From Pseudomonadales bacterium (lineage in GTDB: Bacteria > Pseudomonadota > Gammaproteobacteria > Pseudomonadales > Ketobacteraceae), in contig PAPM01000011.1 in assembly GCA_002708905.1 (NCBI GenBank), forward strand, positions 177,627 to 241,626: 64,000 nucleotides of DNA, given 5' to 3'. Shown here one piece after another: positions 10,704 through 16,794 of this stretch. Position 1 is the stretch's first letter. Each line of letters opens with the position of its first letter. A program made the translations under genes and the position numbers. The notes beneath the pieces are model-generated. The model ran no database searches. It was not told the DNA's origin and was given only the letters and a program-made list of their open reading frames with translations.

Positions 10704-11923
10704 GTCATTGTGACCAACCTGGCTTAAGGTCTGTAGAGGATGCGTTAGAGCATCTTTTGCAATCGGTGGAGGTTGCAGCAAACACGCAACGGGTGGCACT
10801 GACGGATGCCCTGGGGCGTGTTTTAGCCAGTGATATTTTATCGGCAGTGGATGTCCCACCCGCCGATAACAGTGCCATGGACGGATACTGCCTGCGTTAT
10901 GAGGATTTTAATGCGGGTGCGCAGTATCCGGTGTCACAGCGTATTCCGGCAGGCACGGCGCCAGAGCCGCTGCAGCCCGGTACTTTGGCCCGCATTTTTA
11001 CCGGTGCCGAGTTGCCATCCAATGCGGACACGGTGGTGATGCAGGAAGATGTCACCGCAACCGAAAACGGAGTGGTAATCAACACCTCGCTAAAGCCGGG
11101 ACAAAACGTGCGCCCAGCAGGTCAGGACATACGGCACGGGCAGGTTGTACTGGCCAAGGGATGCCGTATCCGTCCTCAGGAAATGGGCTTGCTGGCGTCG
11201 GTGGGCGTGGCGGAGGTTGAGGTTTACTCCCCATTGAAAGTGGCCATACTATCCACCGGCGACGAATTGATTGAGCCTGGTAATCCGTTACAGGCGGGAC
11301 AAATCTATAACTCAAACCGCTACACCCTGATTGGCCTGTTGAAAGGGTTGGGCATGGAAATTCTGGATCTGGGGATCGTTCCCGATGATCTGGAACAAAC
11401 GGAATCCGCATTCATCCGTGCCGCCGCGGAAGCGGATGTGGTTATCAGCAGTGGCGGGGGGTCGGTTGGTGAAGAAGATCATATCAAAACCATGCTGGAA
11501 AAACTGGGTCAGCTGGCTTTTTGGAAGCTGGCGATAAAGCCGGGCAAACCCTTTGCGTTCGGCTCCATTATGGAAACCCCTTTTGTGGGGTTGCCGGGAA
11601 ACCCGGCGGCGGTGTTCGTTACTTTTGCCCTGCTGGCCCGGCCCTGGTTGTTGAAGATGCAGGGAGCCACCGGGTATCTGGCGCAAGAGGTGTTAGTGCC
11701 CGCCGGATTCAGTACCCGTAAGACCGGTGGACGTCAGGAGTATTTGCGCGCCCGTTTGCTGGAAACCGAATCCGGTCCTCAGGTTGAGATCTACCCCAAT
11801 CAAAGTTCCGGTATTCTGTTTTCTGCCTGTTGGGGAAACGGCTTTGCAGTGATCCCCCCGGGTCAGGTGGTTGCCGAAGGGGATCCGGTGCGTTTTCTGC
11901 CTTATGATGCGGTATTGAATTAA
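10700..11923 (+). CDS. moeA: Molybdopterin molybdenumtransferase MoeA
   Basis: Inserts molybdate into adenylylated molybdopterin. At 407 residues it has the usual length. Recognisable parts are PPADNSAMDGYCLR near residue 55, the RIFTGAELP and VVMQED blocks, VAILSTGDEL near 185, SSGGGSVGEEDH near 250, KPGKPFAFG near 282 and VGLPGNPAAV near 298, followed by the small C-terminal domain. It overlaps moaB by 4 bases. Its end meets the oppositely oriented acyl-CoA-binding gene only 11 bases away, with no more than a very short palindrome (AACGGTACCGTT) between them. Confidence 0.95.
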   Translation: MSHCDQPGLRSVEDALEHLLQSVEVAANTQRVALTDALGRVLASDILSAVDVPPADNSAMDGYCLRYEDFNAGAQYPVSQRIPAGTAPEPLQPGTLARIFTGAELPSNADTVVMQEDVTATENGVVINTSLKPGQNVRPAGQDIRHGQVVLAKGCRIRPQEMGLLASVGVAEVEVYSPLKVAILSTGDELIEPGNPLQAGQIYNSNRYTLIGLLKGLGMEILDLGIVPDDLEQTESAFIRAAAEADVVISSGGGSVGEEDHIKTMLEKLGQLAFWKLAIKPGKPFAFGSIMETPFVGLPGNPAAVFVTFALLARPWLLKMQGATGYLAQEVLVPAGFSTRKTGGRQEYLRARLLETESGPQVEIYPNQSSGILFSACWGNGFAVIPPGQVVAEGDPVRFLPYDAVLN

Positions 11924-11934
11924 CGGTACCGTTT

Positions 11935-12195
11935 TTAGCGATATTGGGCGAGTTTGCTGATGTAGGTTTCCATCGCCTTGTCAGCGGACATGCCTTTCAG
12001 CTTTTCCCAGGCGCCATATTTTGCGCGGCCTACAAAGTCAGTCAGGCCGGGTTTTTTGCCCTTTACATCCCCTTCGGTTGCCTGTTTAAACAGAGCATAG
12101 AACTCCAGTTTCAAATTATTATCCGGCTTGAAATCGCCATTCCCCGATTGCACAAAATTCACTGCGTCTTCAAATTGTTGCTTAAGCTCGCTCAT
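11935..12195 (-). CDS. Acyl-CoA-binding protein (ACBP)
   Basis: Small cytoplasmic four-helix protein of 86 residues that binds medium- and long-chain acyl-CoA esters and buffers or carries them. Family signatures are FEDAVNFVQ at the N-terminus, LKLEFYALFKQATEGD and FVGRAKYGAWEKLKGMS, the segment that holds the ligand-binding Tyr and Lys residues. It covers almost the whole eukaryotic-type ACBP domain. A TATAAT hexamer sits 34 bases upstream of the start. ACBPs are patchy in bacteria and tend to occur in lipid-rich species, in line with the lipid genes elsewhere in this window. Confidence 0.92.
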   Translation of the reverse strand: MSELKQQFEDAVNFVQSGNGDFKPDNNLKLEFYALFKQATEGDVKGKKPGLTDFVGRAKYGAWEKLKGMSADKAMETYISKLAQYR

Positions 12196-12228
12196 AAAAT
12201 TTTACCTGTTCTCGTTGTTGTGGGGTTT

Positions 12229-12234
12229 ATTATA
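12229..12234 (-). promoter_or_regulatory. -10 box of the acyl-CoA-binding protein gene
   Basis: A perfect TATAAT on the minus strand, placed to give a leader of about 25-30 bases before the ACBP start codon. No convincing -35 sequence is seen at 16-18 bases, so the call rests on the -10 alone. Confidence 0.45.
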
Positions 12235-12392
12235 GAGATTCCGACGCCGGATGCATCAGCCTTATAACCTCTCATGTGGATTGGCGATGATGGCATAAAC
12301 GGTTATGGGGAATTTGTCTAAGGGAAAACTGGCGAAAGCGGCTCCCAGCGTGCAGGATTATATGGAAACAGAGCAATCGGGGAGCGCAGACC

Positions 12393-12626
12393 ATGGATTC
12401 CGTGTACTACTCAATGTGTAACTTATTCAAGCAGTTGGGTTTGCCCAATGAGCCGGAAAACATCGATGAATTTATCAGTCGGCATCGTGCGTTATCGGAT
12501 GGTGTGCGTATTGAACAAGCCCCATTTTGGTCGGATTCCCAGGCCCAGTTCCTGAAAAGCGCCATCGAAGAGGACTCCGAATGGTGCGAGGCGGTGGATC
12601 AGCTGGACGCCCGGCTTCGCTATTGA
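12393..12626 (+). CDS. DUF2789 family protein
   Basis: Small protein of 77 residues matching the DUF2789 family by its conserved pattern: LFKQLGLPNEP, FISRHRALSDGV, APFWSDSQAQFL and AIEEDSEW..AVDQLDARL at the C-terminus. Function is unknown. The protein is acidic, has no signal peptide or membrane segment, and looks mostly helical. It stands alone between the oppositely oriented ACBP gene and the SCP2-like gene. The 196-base region upstream holds its own promoter and the ACBP promoter. Confidence 0.85.
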   Translation: MDSVYYSMCNLFKQLGLPNEPENIDEFISRHRALSDGVRIEQAPFWSDSQAQFLKSAIEEDSEWCEAVDQLDARLRY

Positions 12627-12792
12627 TTGCCTGACTTTTATCATTTTCTCTCCTATCTTTTATAAAATTGTGGCTGGATGGCCGGTCATGACAATTTTGT
12701 CGTGTGTGCTTGTGGACGTCTTACTTTCAGACAATTAGCATTAGTGCGCTTTGCGATTATGCAGCCCAACAGCACCTTTAGAAGTGTGAATT

Positions 12793-13338
12793 ATGATTCG
12801 ACTACAACAACTTAACCTTGGCGACCTGAATGTGGGTCCGCTCAAGCGCCCTTATGTGGCTTTGATGATGGATGTCATCGGCCGGGGCTTGGAAGCCGCC
12901 AGTCAGGTGGATGAAACTATTCAGAGGGAAGTGCGAAAATTACCGGATGGGTTTATGTTCGATATGCGGGCCTTACCCGACGGCCCATGCTTTGTTATGC
13001 AAAAGGATGGCGACAGCACTCTGAGCTACATTGGCAGTACAGCGCCCCGCAAGCCGGATGTGTCACTCAAGTTCAAGCATCTCAATCACGCGTTTCTGGT
13101 TTTGTCTTTTCAGGAAGGCACGGCCCGGGCCTTTGCCAACGACCGTCTGTTGGTGGATGGTGAAATTGCCTATGCGATGAAACTGGTTCGTTGCCTGAAT
13201 CGTATGGAAAGTCTGATTCTGCCTAAAGTAGTGGCCGTACGGGCTTTGAAACGCTACCCCCAGTTGTCACTGAAAGAGAAACTGGCAGATGGTGGCCGCA
13301 TTTATACGCGCTTAGTAAAAAACCTGGTTTGGGGTTAA
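12793..13338 (+). CDS. SCP2-like (sterol-carrier fold) hypothetical protein
   Basis: A 181-residue soluble protein. The central part, about residues 50-125, has the pattern of SCP2-type lipid-binding domains: LPDGFMFDMRALPDGPCFVMQKDGD, PDVSLKFKHLNHAFLVLSF and a VDGEIAYAMKLVRCLN helix. No catalytic motif is seen. It ends 4 bases before the iron alcohol dehydrogenase gene and is almost certainly co-transcribed with it, which suggests that it helps handle a hydrophobic alcohol or aldehyde; that is inference. A palindrome GACAATTTTGTC at 12690-12701 lies upstream. The SCP2 assignment is from pattern only. Confidence 0.6.
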   Translation: MIRLQQLNLGDLNVGPLKRPYVALMMDVIGRGLEAASQVDETIQREVRKLPDGFMFDMRALPDGPCFVMQKDGDSTLSYIGSTAPRKPDVSLKFKHLNHAFLVLSFQEGTARAFANDRLLVDGEIAYAMKLVRCLNRMESLILPKVVAVRALKRYPQLSLKEKLADGGRIYTRLVKNLVWG

Positions 13339-13342
13339 TCCA

Positions 13343-14527
13343 ATGACAAAAGCATATTACGAATTTTTCTGTCCAGTGAAGATTGTTGCCGGTAACGCTG
13401 CATTGGAGCATATTCCCTATGAGCTGCGTACACTGGCAGCTTCCCGTCCCATGATTATTACCGACAAGGGCGTACGTGGTGCGGGTCTGGTGGATCACGT
13501 GTTGGGGGCCTTTGCCGAAAGTGGTATGGACGTGGTGGAAATCTTTGATGATGTTCCGCCCGATTCTTCCACAACCGTGGTCAAGACCATCGCCAAGCTC
13601 TATCGCGACAGTGGTTGTGACTCCATTATCGCGGTGGGTGGCGGCTCGGTGATTGATACCAGCAAGGGCGTGAATATTCTGGTCTCGGAAGACGGTGAAG
13701 ACCTGTCCGAATTCTCTGGTGTGGGTGTGTTGACCAAGCCATTGAGGCCGTTCTTTGTGGTGCCTACCACGGCGGGCACCGGATCAGAGGTTACCCTGGT
13801 GGCGGTTATTTCAGATCCGGAAAAGGGTGTCAAACTGCCCTTTACCTCGTATTTTCTGCTACCCAATGCGGCGATTCTGGATCCCCGCATGACCCTGACC
13901 CTGCCGGCCCATATCACCGCCATGACGGCGATGGATGCCCTGACTCATGCGGTGGAAGCCTTTACCTGCATGGGTAAGAATCCCATTAGTGACGCCTATG
14001 CCGTATCGGCCATCAAAAAGATCAGTGAAAACCTGATGACTGTGCTGAACACACCAGATGATGTGGATGCCCGCTTGGAACTGGCACAGGCGTCTACCAT
14101 GGCCGGAGTGGCTTTCTCCAATTCCATGGTGGGGCTGGTGCATTCCCTGGGGCATTCCCTGGGCGCACTCTGTCATTTGCCCCATGGCTTATGCATGAAC
14201 CTGTTCCTGCCCTATGTGTTGGAGTACAACCTGGCTGAGCGGGGCGACATCATTGGTGAGTTGCTGCTGCCGTTGGCTGGAGCCGATGTGTATGCGAGTA
14301 CGCCGGCGTCAGAGCGGGGTCGGGCTGCGATCAACACCATCCGTGAAATGCGCGATGAACTCTATCGCCGTTGCAAGTTGCCGCGCAGTCTGTCGGAAAC
14401 CGGCAAGGTAACCAAGGATCAGATTCAGAAGATCGCAGAGATGGCCCTGGACGACGGGTCGATTATCTTCAATCCGGTGGAAGTGGATCTGGCGGATGCG
14501 ATTGCCGTGCTGGAAAAGGCCTGGTAG
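13343..14527 (+). CDS. Iron-containing (group III) alcohol dehydrogenase
   Basis: NAD(P)-dependent, metal-containing dehydrogenase of 394 residues. The nucleotide-binding block is AVGGGSVIDTSK near residue 95-106, followed by PTTAGTGSEVT near 138. The iron ligands are expected in DALTHAVEAF and in HSLGHSLGALCHLPHGL, where the three histidines are present. Substrate cannot be read from the sequence; family members act on ethanol, butanol, propanediols and longer alcohols. It is coupled to the SCP2-like gene, so a long-chain or otherwise hydrophobic substrate is plausible. Confidence 0.92.
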   Translation: MTKAYYEFFCPVKIVAGNAALEHIPYELRTLAASRPMIITDKGVRGAGLVDHVLGAFAESGMDVVEIFDDVPPDSSTTVVKTIAKLYRDSGCDSIIAVGGGSVIDTSKGVNILVSEDGEDLSEFSGVGVLTKPLRPFFVVPTTAGTGSEVTLVAVISDPEKGVKLPFTSYFLLPNAAILDPRMTLTLPAHITAMTAMDALTHAVEAFTCMGKNPISDAYAVSAIKKISENLMTVLNTPDDVDARLELAQASTMAGVAFSNSMVGLVHSLGHSLGALCHLPHGLCMNLFLPYVLEYNLAERGDIIGELLLPLAGADVYASTPASERGRAAINTIREMRDELYRRCKLPRSLSETGKVTKDQIQKIAEMALDDGSIIFNPVEVDLADAIAVLEKAW

Positions 14528-14565
14528 AGCGTTTCGTTTCGGATATTACATTCCGGATATTAAAA

Positions 14566-14600
14566 GCCCGCTCAAATCCAGACTTCAGATCTGAGCGGGC
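14566..14600 (-). terminator. Rho-independent terminator of the 64-aa gene
   Basis: A perfect 9-bp stem (14566-14574 with 14592-14600) reads GAGCGGGC then TTTTAAT on the minus strand. It lies 27 bases beyond the stop of the small minus-strand gene. It may also stop transcripts of the alcohol dehydrogenase, but the plus strand lacks a T-run. Confidence 0.7.
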
Positions 14601-14627
14601 AGCGCAGGAAGCGGGTTGTTAGCGTGC

Positions 14628-14822
14628 TTAAAGCGCGCTTTCGAATTCCTGTTTATTCAGGGTGGGGCCCTGAAAGTTTGCCTTTCTTGCTTGCGTGGTT
14701 GGTTTGTATTCAGCCAATTTGCGCTGAATATCTTCCTTGTTAACCATGACTACTTGCTTTGGCATCGACGCTCTGGCTTGAATCTTTTTCTTTTTCAAGT
14801 GAGTCTGGATCAGTTTGATCAT
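14628..14822 (-). CDS. Small basic protein of unknown function (64 aa)
   Basis: No recognised family. The protein starts MIKLIQTHLKKKKIQAR, is rich in lysine, and appears helical in the middle (KEDIQRKLAEYK). The ATG at 14822 is preceded by GAGG at a 9-base spacing; an in-frame TTG five codons upstream is less likely. Support for a real gene comes from the ribosome site and from the strong minus-strand terminator 27 bases downstream. There is no signal peptide or membrane span. A nucleic-acid or ribosome-binding role would fit the composition but is a guess. Confidence 0.6.
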   Translation of the reverse strand: MIKLIQTHLKKKKIQARASMPKQVVMVNKEDIQRKLAEYKPTTQARKANFQGPTLNKQEFESAL

Positions 14823-14837
14823 GCTGGGTAACCTCAA

Positions 14838-15137
14838 TAAATCAATCTTGCAAATTGCCTGATGTTCCCCCCAAACGAGCTTTTATATAATTGCCTAGTC
14901 TGGTTTGTGCTCTGGGCGGTTTTTATTCTTTTTGTTTAATCGCTTGTTGTAGATAGTGTAAATTGCCTCGACACCGTCGAGTAGCGGCAAGTTTCAAAAG
15001 TGTTAAGGGTGTCAAAATCTGACAGGTGCTGTCGCTACCAAGTGTGAACCGGGTAACAAAAGCGTCTCAATACGGCAATGGTTGACATAATTTGGCACCT
15101 GTCACCAGCGATATCACTTAGGAAAATATGACCGACT
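14838..15137 (+). other. 300-base intergenic region upstream of cmoM
   Basis: Contains no gene that can be supported. It must hold the divergent promoters of the 64-aa gene and cmoM. It also has a small palindrome GACAG-GTG-CTGTC at 15021-15033 and a 10-bp inverted pair, TGACAGGTGC at 15020-15029 and GCACCTGTCA at 15095-15104. A TTGACA sits at 15083-15088, but without a good -10 at the right distance. Confidence 0.5.
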
Positions 15138-15905
15138 ATGGACCGGAATTTCGATGATCTGGCGTTACAGTTTTCCCAGAGAATATACAGTGGCACCAAA
15201 GGCCGGATCCGCCTGGCGCTGTTGGAGCGGGATCTGGAGGACGTGTTGGGGGCGGAACTGAGCGCGCGCCCGTTAAGGGTGCTGGATGCCGGTGGCGGGG
15301 AAGGGCAGTTCGCCCGGTGGCTGGCGGCCAGGGGGCATCAGGTTACCCTTTGTGACCTGTCCCGGGTAATGCTGGATAATGCGCGCCTCGCCGCAGAAGC
15401 AGAGGGGCTGGCGGGACATTTTACGTTCATTCAGGGTGCCATTCAGGATCTGCCGGATGCAGACCCCGCCTATGACCTGGTACTCTGTCATGCCGTGCTG
15501 GAATGGGTGCAGGATTGGCAGGGATTGTTGCGCAAACTGAGTTCACAGCTCAATGTGGGGGGCAATCTCTCACTGATGTTTTACAACCGCCATTCTACGG
15601 TTTTCCGCAGCCTGGTGCGGGGCTATTTTGATCGTATTAACAACGATAAGCTGCAGGGTAGTGGTAAGGGCCTGACGCCGCTCTACCCGTTGGTCCCCGA
15701 GGAAGTGGTCAGCTTCCTGTCCGAGCAGGGCTGGGCTGTATTGAGCAAGAGCGGCATCCGGGTGTTTCATGACTATATGCACCAGGAAATTTTGGCTCGC
15801 CGCTCGGCGGAGGATATTGTTGCTCTGGAAAAGCGTTTCTCCAGGGAAGAGCCGTATCGGTCCCTCGGGCGCTACTATCATGTGATGGCCCGACGGGTCG
15901 CTTAG
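15138..15905 (+). CDS. cmoM: tRNA 5-carboxymethoxyuridine methyltransferase CmoM
   Basis: SAM-dependent methyltransferase that methylates the carboxyl of cmo5U at tRNA position 34, giving mcmo5U and improving wobble decoding. The 255-residue sequence follows E. coli CmoM (SmtA) closely: MDRNFDDLA at the start, KGRIRLALLERDL, LRVLDAGGGEGQFA as SAM motif I near residue 47, CDLSRVMLDNA, CHAVLEWVQDW, LSLMFYNRHS and KSGIRVFHDYM near the end. The upstream ATG at 15128 is in another frame. The DUF1499 gene follows 64 bases downstream on the same strand. Confidence 0.93.
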   Translation: MDRNFDDLALQFSQRIYSGTKGRIRLALLERDLEDVLGAELSARPLRVLDAGGGEGQFARWLAARGHQVTLCDLSRVMLDNARLAAEAEGLAGHFTFIQGAIQDLPDADPAYDLVLCHAVLEWVQDWQGLLRKLSSQLNVGGNLSLMFYNRHSTVFRSLVRGYFDRINNDKLQGSGKGLTPLYPLVPEEVVSFLSEQGWAVLSKSGIRVFHDYMHQEILARRSAEDIVALEKRFSREEPYRSLGRYYHVMARRVA

Positions 15906-15969
15906 CGCTGGGTTCACAGTAATCATAGTAAATCAGAGGCGTGTGCTGACAGGAGCTTTGGGAGTTCAA

Positions 15970-16686
15970 ATGAATAAACTGTTTAAACTGATGCCGGTTT
16001 TGTTGCCGGTTTCGATCATTGTGGCGCTGAGCTTCCCAGCGTTGGCGCTGGGGGTACGTTTTGATATTTGGGGGTTCCGTTTGGCGCTGCCCTTATTGGC
16101 AGGCGCGGCCCTGACGGCCGCAATTCTGCTGGCATTGGCGGGGGTGGGGCTGCTGGCCGCGCTGCGTCGACAGCAGAAGAAAACCGCGCTGCAGGGCATC
16201 TGGATCATTGTGGTACTGGCGGTGCCTGTGGCAATGGTATTCAGTCATGGACTCAAGGCCAGTCAGTTGCCGGTGCTTTATGACATCAGCACCTCCTGGG
16301 ATAATCCACCCCCCATTGCTGAACGTCCGGAGGGGGCCAACCCGTTGCAATCTGCAGAGACCAATCGTGAGTTGCAGCGGGCGGCTTATCCTGAGGTGAC
16401 ATCGTTGGTGCTGAGTCAGCCGCGGGAGGAGGTTCTGGCCAGGGTGGAGCAGGTGGCCAAGACTTTCGGTTGGGGGAACATTTCTGTGGATACCGAAACC
16501 GGCATTTTAACGGCCTCGGATACCACCTTCTGGTTCGGCTTTGTGGATGATGTCGCTGTGCGGGTGACTGCGCTGGCTGAAGGCGGTACCCAAGTCGATG
16601 TTCGCTCTGTGAGCCGGGTGGGTAAAAGTGACTTGGGTAAGAATGCTGACAGAATACGTTCGTTTCTGGCTGCGTTGCGTGTATAA
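15970..16686 (+). CDS. DUF1499 family inner-membrane protein
   Basis: A 238-residue protein. The first 100 residues hold three hydrophobic spans, near 5-25, 35-60 and 75-95; the rest is the DUF1499 domain, recognised by YPEVTSLVLSQPREEVLARV, FGWGNISVDTETGILTASDTTFWFGFVDDVAVRV and VDVRSVSRVGKSDLGKNADRIRSFLAAL. Function is unknown. ATG 15970 was chosen because AGGAGC lies at a good distance upstream and the protein then starts at MNKLFKLMPVL. Other DUF1499 proteins have the same layout of N-terminal spans and C-terminal domain. Confidence 0.88.
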   Translation: MNKLFKLMPVLLPVSIIVALSFPALALGVRFDIWGFRLALPLLAGAALTAAILLALAGVGLLAALRRQQKKTALQGIWIIVVLAVPVAMVFSHGLKASQLPVLYDISTSWDNPPPIAERPEGANPLQSAETNRELQRAAYPEVTSLVLSQPREEVLARVEQVAKTFGWGNISVDTETGILTASDTTFWFGFVDDVAVRVTALAEGGTQVDVRSVSRVGKSDLGKNADRIRSFLAALRV

Positions 16687-16794
16687 CCTATTGATGTTCT
16701 GCTAAAAAATGTAACCCTGCATGCCTCTGGGCGGGTTCTGCGCTATGATCATAAAGGAAAGGGGTTCCTGTTATGAGAGAGCGATGTTCGCCGG

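Noticed and set aside
11922..11936. AACGGTACCGTT followed by T-run between moeA and the ACBP gene, as terminator
   Set aside because: A 12-base palindrome leaves only a 4-bp stem once a loop is allowed; too weak to call.
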